Source: Bacteroidota bacterium
GTDB lineage: Bacteria > Bacteroidota > Bacteroidia > Cytophagales > Cyclobacteriaceae
Assembly: GCA_023412765.1 (NCBI GenBank)
Contig: JAEZBX010000017.1
Location: 1 to 16,540 of the forward strand
Length of the DNA stretch: 16,540 bases
Direction: 5' to 3'
The notes under the pieces were generated by a model. The model saw only the letters and a program-made list of their open reading frames with translations. It made no database searches and was not told where the DNA came from. Each line of letters begins with the position of its first letter. Within the stretch, counting starts at the first letter, position 1. A program made the translations under genes and the position numbers. Shown in pieces: positions 7,328 to 15,200 of this stretch.

Positions 7328-8803
7328 ATGCAGGTTTTTTACCGCTGTATATGCTCAGTTTGGCTTCTTTTGGCATGTTTTTCCTGCGGACAACCTCAGA
7401 ACGACATCGATGAAGCAGAACCGCAAATTGAACTCGACCTTGAAGCCATCAAGGAAAGAGGCTACATCAATGCATTGGTCGACAATAATTCAATTAGCTA
7501 TTTCATCTATAAGGGTCACCCGATGGGTTACGAGTATGAATTGCTTAAGTTGTTAGCCGATGAATTAAAGGTCGAATTGAAGATCAAAGTAACTTCTGGA
7601 ATTGATCGTGCGATCGAACAGTTGAATTCGGGCGAAGGTGATATCATGGCCTTCCCGCTTGCGATCACAAAACCCCTAAAGGAAACTGTTGCTTTTACCA
7701 ATTCACATTTTAATGCATACCAGGTATTAGTTCAACGCAAACCAGAAAATTGGAGAAAACTGACGCTCGATCAAATCAACGAGAACCTTATACGCAATCC
7801 GGTAGATCTTATCGGAAAAGAAGTACACGTAATATCGGGTACAAGTCACGCAATGCGTCTAAAGAACTTATCTGAGGAATTGGGCGGTGACATTCTTATT
7901 CGCGAGGATTCTATTAACTCGGAAAGCGAATCGTTGGTCAGGAAAGTGGCACTGGGCGAAATCGATTATACAGTAGCTGATCATATGCTTGCTCACGTGA
8001 ACGTTTCGTATTATCCTAATCTGGACGTACAGACCGTGTTGAGCATGCCACAACAAATTGCATGGGGAGTGAGAACAAATGCTCCGGATCTTTTAAAGAC
8101 AATAAATGATTGGCTTGCACGGATTAAAAAAGAGCCAACGTTCATGGTTATTTACAATCGTTATTTCAAGAGCCCGCGAACTTCGTTAATGCGTATGAAT
8201 AGCGATTACTCGTCGCTTGGTGGGAATATGCTTTCGGAATACGACAAACTTATAAAGGAGGGAGCAAAAAAACTCAATTGGGATTGGCGTCTGCTAGCGT
8301 CAATCGTGTATCAGGAATCGCGATTCAAGGTTGGAGATGAATCCTGGGCAGGCGCGCAAGGACTAATGCAATTGATGCCGGAAACTGCAAAAAGGTTTGG
8401 TGCAAAAGATCCCTATGATCCAAAGGAGAATATAAAGGCTGGCGTAAACTATCTTAAATATCTCGAAGGCTATTGGATAAAAAGAATTGATGACCCACAG
8501 GAGCGCATGAAATTCATTCTTGCTTCGTATAACGCTGGTCTTGCACATATCCTGGATTCCAGAAAGCTGGCAGAAAAATATGACAAGGATCCTAACGTAT
8601 GGGCTGATGTCGAATTTTTTCTTCTCAGAAAGACCGATCCCAAATTCTACAAAGATCCGTTGGTAAAAGCAGGATATTGCAAATGCGAAGAACCAGTGAA
8701 TTATGTGAAGGACGTTTTGAAGCGTTACGACGAATATAAGCTTCACATCAAATTGCCCGAAGCTTCTGAACAAGTTGTTCAAAATCTAGATGCTGCCAGG
8801 TAG
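7328..8803 (+). CDS. mltF: MltF-like lipoprotein lytic murein transglycosylase
   Basis: This 491-residue protein joins a solute-binding-protein-3-like domain (about 40-285; ISYFIYKGHPMGYEYELL, GDIMAFPLAIT) to a C-terminal SLT/goose-lysozyme-type domain (about 305-440), the MltF layout. The catalytic glutamate is E330 in YQESRF, followed by GLMQLMPETA (345-354) and ASYNAG (399-404), both standard for family-1 lytic transglycosylases. The N terminus is a lipoprotein signal with LLAC at 14-17, so it is likely lipid-anchored facing the periplasm, where it cleaves peptidoglycan to 1,6-anhydromuropeptides. In MltF the periplasmic-binding domain regulates activity on binding muropeptides. The start is the ATG at 7328; no strong ribosome site is visible. 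Its last 18 codons overlap, on the opposite strand, the end of the monooxygenase gene. Confidence 0.92.
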   Translation: MQVFYRCICSVWLLLACFSCGQPQNDIDEAEPQIELDLEAIKERGYINALVDNNSISYFIYKGHPMGYEYELLKLLADELKVELKIKVTSGIDRAIEQLNSGEGDIMAFPLAITKPLKETVAFTNSHFNAYQVLVQRKPENWRKLTLDQINENLIRNPVDLIGKEVHVISGTSHAMRLKNLSEELGGDILIREDSINSESESLVRKVALGEIDYTVADHMLAHVNVSYYPNLDVQTVLSMPQQIAWGVRTNAPDLLKTINDWLARIKKEPTFMVIYNRYFKSPRTSLMRMNSDYSSLGGNMLSEYDKLIKEGAKKLNWDWRLLASIVYQESRFKVGDESWAGAQGLMQLMPETAKRFGAKDPYDPKENIKAGVNYLKYLEGYWIKRIDDPQERMKFILASYNAGLAHILDSRKLAEKYDKDPNVWADVEFFLLRKTDPKFYKDPLVKAGYCKCEEPVNYVKDVLKRYDEYKLHIKLPEASEQVVQNLDAAR

Positions 8804-10085
8804 TTTCGATTTTTTCCATCTGCATCACCTCGTCCATGATCCTTTTTTGTTTCATTCCTATTCGTTGGGCTTCTGAATAGCGGATATCCGGATGAAATGT
8901 TACCATCGAGTATTGTGGAATCCAATGCTCCGGATAAATGGAATGAAGTTTTGCTTCGATCTTCTTCCGCAAAAGAAATTCTTTATCGGCGACCAGGTCA
9001 CGCATCTCGATGAAGTTGTCGAGCGCGAGCTGGGCAATCGCATCCGTATCAGGCTTGCGTTCCTTTTGGAAATTTACAATTGTCTTTTCCCAGTCGTCAT
9101 GATATTGGTCGAGCATTGCGTTCAGAATACTGCAATCTTCAAAACCTGCATTCATGCCTTGTCCATAAAAAGGAACAATGGCGTGAGCCGCATCACCAAT
9201 AAGTAATGTCTTGTTTCTCACCCAGGGATAACTTTTTATCGTTACGAGCGACGACGTTGGATTAGTTTTGAAATCCTCCAAAAGATCGGGCATCAAGGCT
9301 GAAGCATCAGGAAATTGAGTATTGAAAAAATTCTTAACCTTTTCATCGGAGTCAAGCGACTTAAACGACAACGGTCCTTCGAACGGAAAAAACAGTGTGC
9401 ACGTGAAAGTACCACCGGGATTGGGAAGTGCAATAAGCATGAAACTTTCGCGTGGCCAAATGTGCAATGCATCAGGTTCCATCAAGAATTGCCCATCTTT
9501 TCCAGCAGGAATTTCAAATTCTTTGTATCCATGCTCAATATATTCCTGTGAAAAATTATAACGATCAGTAAACTGCATGTCATGCCTGACGGCAGAGAAA
9601 GCCCCATCGGCCCCAACGATGGCATCAAAAGTTTGGTAATTGGTTGCTCCATCACTCTCACTTCCGACCGATGTATTAGCAAAATCAACACGCGTAATCC
9701 GATTATTAAAAAAGAATTTTACACCTTCTTTTTCCGCCATTTCCATAAGCAGAATATTCAGGCTGCCGCGGGATATGGAATTGATGTACTGACCATCTTT
9801 CCCATACTGTTGAAACGTAAGGGATTTATCCAAAGAGTGCATCATGCGTCCATGCATCGGAAGGGCTATTTGTCGGATTTGTTTCGTGGCTCCGATTTCC
9901 TCAAGCGCTTTGATTCCGCGATGGCTCAATGCAAGATTGATGGAGCGTCCAACATCCGTAGTCTTTTGTCGCATATCAGGTCTTCGTTCGAAGACCGACA
10001 CTTGATAGCCACGCCTGGTGAGATAAATCGCTAACAACGATCCTACAAGTCCTGCTCCAATAACGCCGACATTTTTTCCTCGCAT
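8748..10085 (-). CDS. kmo: Kynurenine 3-monooxygenase
   Basis: This 445-residue FAD-dependent aromatic hydroxylase converts L-kynurenine to 3-hydroxykynurenine with NADPH and O2. Numbered from the ATG at 10085, the dinucleotide-binding GAGLVG is at 10-15 and the ribose-binding E33 ends the first Rossmann unit. The KMO hallmark GRSINLALSHRG is at 46-57, GADGAFSAVR at 158-167, and the second FAD motif GDAAHAIVPFYGQGMNAGFE at about 297-316. I prefer the ATG at 10085 over the TTG two codons upstream (10091) because it leaves an 8-bp spacing to the kynU stop and a typical N terminus. It is the last gene of the haaO-ogt-kynU-kmo unit. Its 3' end overlaps mltF by 56 bp, with no terminator visible there. 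Confidence 0.95.
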   Translation of the reverse strand: MRGKNVGVIGAGLVGSLLAIYLTRRGYQVSVFERRPDMRQKTTDVGRSINLALSHRGIKALEEIGATKQIRQIALPMHGRMMHSLDKSLTFQQYGKDGQYINSISRGSLNILLMEMAEKEGVKFFFNNRITRVDFANTSVGSESDGATNYQTFDAIVGADGAFSAVRHDMQFTDRYNFSQEYIEHGYKEFEIPAGKDGQFLMEPDALHIWPRESFMLIALPNPGGTFTCTLFFPFEGPLSFKSLDSDEKVKNFFNTQFPDASALMPDLLEDFKTNPTSSLVTIKSYPWVRNKTLLIGDAAHAIVPFYGQGMNAGFEDCSILNAMLDQYHDDWEKTIVNFQKERKPDTDAIAQLALDNFIEMRDLVADKEFLLRKKIEAKLHSIYPEHWIPQYSMVTFHPDIRYSEAQRIGMKQKRIMDEVMQMEKIETTWQHLDFEQLVQKLRAI

Positions 10086-10093
10086 ATACAATA

Positions 10094-11368
10094 TCAGGAT
10101 AGGATTCGTTTGAAAATACTAGCAAACGTATACACATCTTCAAAAGTATTATACAACGGCACCGGTGCCAGCCGAATCACTCCAGGCTCTCTCCAGTCGA
10201 CCGACACTCCTTTCTTTGCCAATGCATTGTGTACTTTTTTACCGTTGTGTTTTATGAGAATGGACAACTGACAGCCGCGCTCGTCGGGCGATGACGGACT
10301 GATGATCTTAAAGTAGTTCTCTCCGGGATCGATTTCTTTTAAAAGGAATTCAAGGTATCCGGTGAGCAGAATACTTTTTTTTCGTAGCGCCTTCATTCCA
10401 GCCTGCTCAAAAATTTCTAATGAAGCAAGGTGAGCTGCTGCCTGCAGAATTGGAACATTCGAAACCTGCCAACCATCAGCTCCCGATAATGGCTTGAACC
10501 CTTTTTTCATTTGGAATCGCTCTTTCTCGTCATGTCCCCACCAACCTGCAAAGCGAGGCATATCGCTTTTACCAAAATGTCTTTCATGAACGAAAAGGCC
10601 GGCAATTCCACCGGGTCCGGAGTTAAGATATTTATAACTGCACCACACCGCGAAGTCAACATTATGTTTATGCAGATGCAGTTCTACATTGCCCACAGCG
10701 TGAGCGAGATCGAATGCGACGTATGCTCCAACTTTATGCCCTGCCTCAGTGATAGTCTTGATGTCAAAAAATTGGCCTGTATAATATTGTACCCCGCCGA
10801 AAAGAACTAGTGCAAGTTTATCATCGGCATCCTCTATTGCTTTTGTTATATCCTCTGTCCGCAACAGAAATTCTCCTTCGCGTGGACTCATTTCGATCAA
10901 GACATCGTCAGGATTAAAACCGTGAAATTTAATCTGCGTCTCAAGTGCATATTGATCGGAAGAAAAGGCTCCGGCTTCAATCAGAATTTTGAATCGCTCT
11001 CGAGTGGGTCGGTAAAAGGAGACTAACATCAGGTGAAGATTCACTGTGAGTGAATTCATTGCGATTACCTCTGATGGTTTGGCCCCGACTATTTCCGCCA
11101 GCACTTTTCTTGAAAACTTGTGGTAATACAACCAGGGCCGCAATGCATGCAGGTGACCATCAACTCCCTTTAATGTCCAATCCGTTATTTCCTGATTGAC
11201 GAACCTGCGCGACAGTTTCGGTGCTAATCCCAAAGAATTACCGGTAAAGTAGATTGAGTTTTTTCCGTTGCTTCGCGGAATAGAAAACTTAGATCGGAAT
11301 ATCCTGAGGTTATCAGATTTATCCAGCTGCTTAGCGAAGTGTGAATTATTTTCAAATTTGATTTTCAA
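10094..11368 (-). CDS. kynU: Kynureninase
   Basis: This 424-residue PLP-dependent hydrolase cleaves 3-hydroxykynurenine (or kynurenine) to 3-hydroxyanthranilate (or anthranilate) and alanine. Family marks are YFTGNSLGL (40-48), the cofactor-binding aspartate D220 in AFDLAHAVGN, and the Schiff-base lysine K246 in CSYKYLNSGPGG. The first codon appears to be TTG at 11368: an in-frame stop lies four codons upstream, no ATG occurs in frame until far inside the conserved region, and the N terminus from the TTG has the expected family look (KFENNSHFAKQLDKSD). AAGG lies about 8 bases before it. It follows ogt by 30 bp and precedes kmo by 8 bp, so all are probably co-transcribed. Confidence 0.95.
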   Translation of the reverse strand: MKIKFENNSHFAKQLDKSDNLRIFRSKFSIPRSNGKNSIYFTGNSLGLAPKLSRRFVNQEITDWTLKGVDGHLHALRPWLYYHKFSRKVLAEIVGAKPSEVIAMNSLTVNLHLMLVSFYRPTRERFKILIEAGAFSSDQYALETQIKFHGFNPDDVLIEMSPREGEFLLRTEDITKAIEDADDKLALVLFGGVQYYTGQFFDIKTITEAGHKVGAYVAFDLAHAVGNVELHLHKHNVDFAVWCSYKYLNSGPGGIAGLFVHERHFGKSDMPRFAGWWGHDEKERFQMKKGFKPLSGADGWQVSNVPILQAAAHLASLEIFEQAGMKALRKKSILLTGYLEFLLKEIDPGENYFKIISPSSPDERGCQLSILIKHNGKKVHNALAKKGVSVDWREPGVIRLAPVPLYNTFEDVYTFASIFKRILS

Positions 11369-11398
11369 ATTAAAACCTTAATGTGGTAAAGTATTCAG

Positions 11399-11875
11399 TC
11401 AGAACAAGGTCAACTGTTTTAATATTGCCCCTTCATGGTTTAAAAGCCACTCTTTATTTTCAAGACCTCCGCCGTAGCCAACAAGAGTTCCACCTTTTCC
11501 AATTACCCTGTGGCAGGGAATAATGATGGCGATCGGATTTTGACCGTTGGCAAGGCCCACAGCACGAACTGAATTGATATTGCCAATCCGGATTGCAAGT
11601 GCTTCGTACGAAACGGTAGTGCCGTAGGGGATCGTCAACAACTCATTCCAAACTTTCTTTTGAAATTCAGTACCGCGTGGATTGAGTTCGACGTTGAAAA
11701 ATTTTCGTCCCTTGTAGAAATATTCGTCAAGCTCAAATATACATTGTTCAATAACGGAAGTGTATATCTCCTCTTGCCTGGATTGTTTTACGAAATTGAC
11801 CGTGCAGATTTTTCCATCCTCAGACTCGATCAATAAGTCTCCAACCGGAGAAGAATAATATGCAATTCCATTCAT
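11399..11875 (-). CDS. ogt: Methylated-DNA--[protein]-cysteine S-methyltransferase
   Basis: This 158-residue suicide DNA-repair protein transfers O6-alkyl groups from guanine to its own cysteine. The acceptor C121 is in IPCHRVIG (119-126), the arginine finger is R104 in SVRAVGLANG, and the helix-turn-helix/DNA-binding segment FQKKVWNELLTIPYG lies at about 71-85. The closing VGYGGGLENKEWLLNHEG is also typical. There is no Ada-type N-terminal sensor domain, so it is an Ogt-type stand-alone enzyme of normal length. It is inserted between haaO (24 bp) and kynU (30 bp) in one direction, an unusual place for a repair gene. Whether it is functionally tied to the pathway or merely shares its transcript cannot be told. 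Confidence 0.94.
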   Translation of the reverse strand: MNGIAYYSSPVGDLLIESEDGKICTVNFVKQSRQEEIYTSVIEQCIFELDEYFYKGRKFFNVELNPRGTEFQKKVWNELLTIPYGTTVSYEALAIRIGNINSVRAVGLANGQNPIAIIIPCHRVIGKGGTLVGYGGGLENKEWLLNHEGAILKQLTLF

Positions 11876-11899
11876 CAGTGCGGCTCTAATCCGGGTTCA

Positions 11900-12430
11900 C
11901 TAAACAAAGCGCGGATCAGTCTCCATCACAGTGCCGCATTTTTTGCATGTTCTGAATTCTTCTGACCCATAAAATTCACGAAATCTCGGCAGGAAATCTT
12001 TTTCAATGTTTTCCAAATGAAATCGGTATTCATGAAGCTTGTTGTTGCAGTTATCACAATACCAGATTAATCCATCAAGCATATTAACATCTTCCCGCTT
12101 GCATTCTATTACCAGTCCAACCGTACCGGCTGGTCGCTCCGGACGATGGGGCGTATTGGAAGGGAGAAGAAACATCTCTCCTTCTTTTATCGGTATGTCT
12201 ACTGGTTTACCATCTTCCTGAATCCGCACATTAATTTGGCCTTCGAGCTGATAAAATAATTCTTCTGTTTCGTTATAGTGGTAATCTTTCCGCGCATTGG
12301 GTCCACCAACAATCATAACGATGTAATCCCCGGCGTCAGCGTAAAGATTCTTGTTTCCTACCGGTGGTTTAAGAAGATCACGGTTGTCGTTGATCCACTG
12401 TTTCAAGTTAAATGGTCTTCGAATTGGCAT
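11900..12430 (-). CDS. haaO: 3-hydroxyanthranilate 3,4-dioxygenase
   Basis: This 176-residue cupin dioxygenase opens the ring of 3-hydroxyanthranilate to 2-amino-3-carboxymuconate 6-semialdehyde. The Fe(II) ligands H51, E57 and H95 and the substrate-contacting R47, R99 and E110 fall at the same numbers as reported for the Cupriavidus metallidurans enzyme. The C-terminal CDNC (125-128) and CKKC (162-165) pairs form the second, rubredoxin-like iron site found in bacterial but not animal forms. The start is the ATG at 12430. It is first in the minus-strand unit haaO-ogt-kynU-kmo and divergent from the SDR and aldehyde dehydrogenase genes. The product can cyclise spontaneously to quinolinate (NAD synthesis) or be decarboxylated for catabolism. 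The neighbouring dehydrogenase argues for catabolism. Confidence 0.95.
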   Translation of the reverse strand: MPIRRPFNLKQWINDNRDLLKPPVGNKNLYADAGDYIVMIVGGPNARKDYHYNETEELFYQLEGQINVRIQEDGKPVDIPIKEGEMFLLPSNTPHRPERPAGTVGLVIECKREDVNMLDGLIWYCDNCNNKLHEYRFHLENIEKDFLPRFREFYGSEEFRTCKKCGTVMETDPRFV

Positions 12431-12517
12431 GTGTTTGTTAGTTTAATCAAGAGGCAAACAGCTGGAAATATTTGCTTAAAATTACTAAAGATTTGGTCAG
12501 GAATTATTTGCAGGACT
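12431..12517. promoter_or_regulatory. Divergent promoter region of the kynurenine locus
   Basis: This 87-bp gap separates the start codons of haaO (minus) and the SDR gene (plus) and must carry both promoters if the two units are transcribed from here. On the plus strand AATATTTG (12467-12474) is one base off the -7 consensus TAnnTTTG, but no TTTG lies at proper spacing. On the minus strand TAATTTTA is similarly one base off. No convincing operator palindrome or riboswitch is visible, and no regulator gene adjoins the locus. Confidence 0.45.
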
Positions 12518-13303
12518 ATGGATTTGAATCTGAAAGGCAAAAGAGCTGTTGTTTGTGGAAGCTCCCAGGGAATCGGGAAAGCGTCTGCAGTTGAATTAGC
12601 TTTGCTCGGGGCGAGTGTTACGCTCATCGCACGAAATGAAGCTACGCTAACAACAGCTGTAGCCGAATTAAACGACGGAGATGATAAACATCATAATTAC
12701 CTGGTAGCTGACTTTAACTTTCCTGATCAATTGAAGAAGGTAATCAATGAATACACCGCTACCAATGCTGTCGATATTCTTGTGAACAACACCGGTGGGC
12801 CCCCGCCTGGATTGGCAGTCGACGCTTCACCGGAAGACTACCTAAATGCTTTTCGAAGCCATCTGCTTTGCAATCAAATTCTAACGCAGGCAGTCGTAGA
12901 AGGTATGAAGAAAAAAAGATACGGCAGGATTATTAATATCATTTCGACTTCAGTTAAGACGCCAATAAAAGGGCTGGGTGTTTCTAATACAATTCGCGGC
13001 GCTGTTGCGAACTGGGCAAAAACATTGTCGATTGAATTAGGCCCTTTTGGAATTACCGTGAATAATGTCTTGCCAGGAGCGACCATGACACAACGTCTTC
13101 AATCGGTCCTCAAAGAAAAAGCTGAGCAAACAGGCAAAACGCAGGAACAATTGATGCAGGAAATGGTTGCCGATATTCCAGTGGGTAGAATTTCAGAGGC
13201 GCATGAAGTGGCAGCGGCGGTCGCATTTCTTGCCTCGCCTGCTGCCGGTTATATCAATGGGATAAACATTCCGGTTGACGGAGGCAGAACGAAGAGTTTG
13301 TAA
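12518..13303 (+). CDS. SDR-family protein with degenerate catalytic motif
   Basis: This 261-residue Rossmann-fold protein of classical SDR length, started at the ATG at 12518 (MDLNLKGKRAVVCGSSQGIG), is soluble. The nucleotide-binding motif is CGSSQGIG (13-20), with cysteine where most SDRs have threonine. NNTGGPPPG (90-98) replaces the usual NNAG. S143 or S145 stands at the serine position. The YxxxK pair appears as SNTIR (156-160), so tyrosine is serine and lysine is arginine. This pattern fits the BKR-like SDR subgroup, known to lack a perfect tetrad. An in-frame ATG at 12278 would overlap haaO by 153 bp and add 80 residues unlike any SDR. The stop is two bases from the aldehyde dehydrogenase start, so translation is probably coupled. 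A role in handling muconate semialdehyde intermediates is a guess. Confidence 0.88.
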   Translation: MDLNLKGKRAVVCGSSQGIGKASAVELALLGASVTLIARNEATLTTAVAELNDGDDKHHNYLVADFNFPDQLKKVINEYTATNAVDILVNNTGGPPPGLAVDASPEDYLNAFRSHLLCNQILTQAVVEGMKKKRYGRIINIISTSVKTPIKGLGVSNTIRGAVANWAKTLSIELGPFGITVNNVLPGATMTQRLQSVLKEKAEQTGKTQEQLMQEMVADIPVGRISEAHEVAAAVAFLASPAAGYINGINIPVDGGRTKSL

Positions 13304-13305
13304 GG

Positions 13306-14748
13306 ATGGAAAAGATCTTCAATTACATCGATGGTCAGCTTTCAGCCCCAGTCTCTGGCAAATATCTCGAGAATTATGATCCATCCAGGGGAATCGTATA
13401 CAGTTTAATTCCGGATTCGAACCAACAGGATGTAGAGGAGGCTGTGAATGCAGCTAAATCAGCCTTTCCTTTCTGGTCTTCCATGGCTGTTGAGCAAAGG
13501 TCTGCAATTCTTAGCAGGATCGCAGATTTAGTTGAACGCGACCTTGATGCGTTGGCGCGTGCTGAAAGCATCGATAACGGAAAAACTTTTTCGTCCGCGA
13601 AATCGCTCGATATCCCAAGAGCCTCGGCAAACCTGAGATTCTTTGCAACTGCAGCGGTTCATTTTTCTTCTGATGCTCACATTACGGGATCTGATGCCGT
13701 TAACTACACACTGAGATCTCCCCTTGGTGTAGTTGGATGTATTTCACCGTGGAATCTACCGCTATATCTATTCACTTGGAAGATCGCACCTGCGTTGGCG
13801 GCTGGCTGTACCGTTGTTGCTAAACCGTCTGAGCTTTCGCCGATGACAGCATTTCTGTTTTCAAAATTGTGCCTAGACGCTGGGTTGCCCAAGGGAGTCT
13901 TGAATATTATCCATGGCACCGGTGCAAGCGCCGGACAATCCATTGTTGAGCATCCTGATGTGGCCGCGATATCATTTACCGGCGGGACGGTGACCGGAAG
14001 GAAAATTGCCATGACAGCTGCGCCATTGTTTAAAAAACTTTCGCTGGAACTCGGAGGTAAAAACCCTAATATCATTTTCGCCGACTGTGATTTACAGGAG
14101 GCATTGAATGGATCGATCAGGTCTTCCTTTTCTAACCAGGGAGAAATTTGTCTGTGTGGTTCCAGGATATTGGTTGAAAGAAGCCTATATGAAAATTTCA
14201 TGGAGGGATTTGTTAAAAGGGCCAGAAAGCTAAGGGTAGGCGATCCGTTGGAATCAACTGCCGATGTTGGTGCGTTGATTTCTGAAAGTCACTTAAATAA
14301 AGTAATGGGATACATCGAACTGGCAAGGAGCGAAGGTGGTACTATCGTAACGGGAGGAAATCGGGTCACAGTAGCCGGCCGTTGTGAAGGTGGCTATTTC
14401 ATGGAGCCAACTATTATTTCGGGATTGAACGAGAAATGCAGAACTAACCAGGAGGAAATATTTGGTCCTGTAGTAACGGTTATGCCTTTTGACACTGAGG
14501 AAGAGGCCATACGCATAGCCAATGATACCAACTATGGCCTTTCTGCAACGATATGGACAGAAAATTTGAAGCGGGCGCATAGAGTATCAGCAAAAGTTAA
14601 TAGTGGCATTATTTGGGTAAACTGTTGGCTGTTCCGTGATCTCAGGACACCCTTTGGTGGAATGAAGCAATCGGGAATGGGAAGGGAAGGTGGATGGGAC
14701 GCCCTGCGATTTTTTACAGAAACAAAGAATGTGTGTATCAAGCTTTAG
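13306..14748 (+). CDS. Probable 2-aminomuconate-6-semialdehyde dehydrogenase
   Basis: This 480-residue NAD-dependent aldehyde dehydrogenase is full length. It has N150 in SPWNLP, the general base E248 in SLELGGKNP, the catalytic cysteine C282 in NQGEICLCGSR, FTGG (224-227) and the cofactor-contacting EEIFGPV (383-389). The N terminus (YIDGQL, then YDPSRG), CLCGSR and WVNCWLFRDLRTPFGGMKQSG near the C terminus are typical of the 2-aminomuconate / 2-hydroxymuconate semialdehyde dehydrogenase group. With kmo, kynU and haaO alongside, aminomuconate semialdehyde is the likely substrate, giving 2-aminomuconate. Specificity is inferred from context, and the hydroxymuconate enzyme is the main alternative. 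It begins two bases after the SDR stop, with TAAGG serving as stop and weak ribosome site. Confidence 0.88.
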   Translation: MEKIFNYIDGQLSAPVSGKYLENYDPSRGIVYSLIPDSNQQDVEEAVNAAKSAFPFWSSMAVEQRSAILSRIADLVERDLDALARAESIDNGKTFSSAKSLDIPRASANLRFFATAAVHFSSDAHITGSDAVNYTLRSPLGVVGCISPWNLPLYLFTWKIAPALAAGCTVVAKPSELSPMTAFLFSKLCLDAGLPKGVLNIIHGTGASAGQSIVEHPDVAAISFTGGTVTGRKIAMTAAPLFKKLSLELGGKNPNIIFADCDLQEALNGSIRSSFSNQGEICLCGSRILVERSLYENFMEGFVKRARKLRVGDPLESTADVGALISESHLNKVMGYIELARSEGGTIVTGGNRVTVAGRCEGGYFMEPTIISGLNEKCRTNQEEIFGPVVTVMPFDTEEEAIRIANDTNYGLSATIWTENLKRAHRVSAKVNSGIIWVNCWLFRDLRTPFGGMKQSGMGREGGWDALRFFTETKNVCIKL

Positions 14749-14816
14749 AAACTTTCAATTGAGAGGAAGTTTGTCTATGCTTACTGTTCTTATTTTTTAA
14801 CAAATACATTTTTTTC

Positions 14817-15194
14817 GTGAAGATTCAAACTAAGTCATTTGTACCTGCTATTTGTGCATTCATTGTTGCCACGCTTCTCTTTTGTCTACCCGGCGATCAA
14901 CTTTCGGAAGCCGGCTGGTTGGAAGAACTCGAACTAGACAAAGTAGTGCACGTCGGACTTTTTGCAGGCCTGGTCTTCTTATGGTGTCTTCCTTTCCAGT
15001 TATTAATTAAAGACGTCGACCGTCAAAAGAAAATTTATGCATTGATCGCAATTGGTTTTATGGTCTATGGTGTGGTTATAGAATTTATTCAAAGGGATTT
15101 AATACCCTATCGTTCATTTGACATTTACGATATCGTCGCGGATATTATCGGTTGCGCTATTGGCTGGATTACAATCCGAAATTGGCCGAAATAA
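14817..15194 (+). CDS. VanZ-like small membrane protein
   Basis: This 125-residue inner-membrane protein has about four hydrophobic segments: FVPAICAFIVATLLFCLPG (8-26), the segment around VGLFAGLVFLWCLPF, IYALIAIGFMVYGVVIEF, and a C-terminal one ending IGCAIGWITI. VanZ-family signatures are visible: LDKVVHVGLFAGL, the IEFIQ motif, and RSFDIYDIVADIIGCAIGW. The founding VanZ affects teicoplanin resistance, but the biochemical role of this family is unclear, so no function is assigned. The start is GTG at 14817, since no in-frame ATG lies near. It follows the aldehyde dehydrogenase by 68 bp and converges on the sigma-factor gene with only 6 bp between stops. The 68-bp gap is AT-rich, so it may have its own promoter and need not belong to the kynurenine unit. 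Confidence 0.85.
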   Translation: MKIQTKSFVPAICAFIVATLLFCLPGDQLSEAGWLEELELDKVVHVGLFAGLVFLWCLPFQLLIKDVDRQKKIYALIAIGFMVYGVVIEFIQRDLIPYRSFDIYDIVADIIGCAIGWITIRNWPK

Positions 15195-15200
15195 TTTTAT

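Noticed and set aside
7302..7556. 84-residue plus-strand open frame overlapping the mltF start
   Set aside because: It is out of frame with a well-supported lipoprotein gene and lacks any recognisable feature.
8363..8782. 139-residue minus-strand open frame opposite mltF
   Set aside because: It lies wholly within a well-supported gene and has no recognisable domain; an antisense shadow.
9582..10034. 150-residue plus-strand open frame opposite kmo
   Set aside because: It is antisense to the conserved FAD-binding part of kmo and has no family features.
12278..12517. 80-residue N-terminal extension of the SDR protein
   Set aside because: It overlaps haaO on the opposite strand, has no SDR similarity, and a standard SDR start exists at 12518.
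13704..14201. 165-residue minus-strand open frame opposite the aldehyde dehydrogenase
   Set aside because: Composition and position are those of an antisense shadow; the plus strand encodes the catalytic core.
14749..14772. Hairpin AAACTTTC / GGAAGTTT right after the dehydrogenase stop
   Set aside because: The 8-bp stem includes a G-T pair, is AT-rich and is not followed by a T-tract, so it is too weak to call a terminator.
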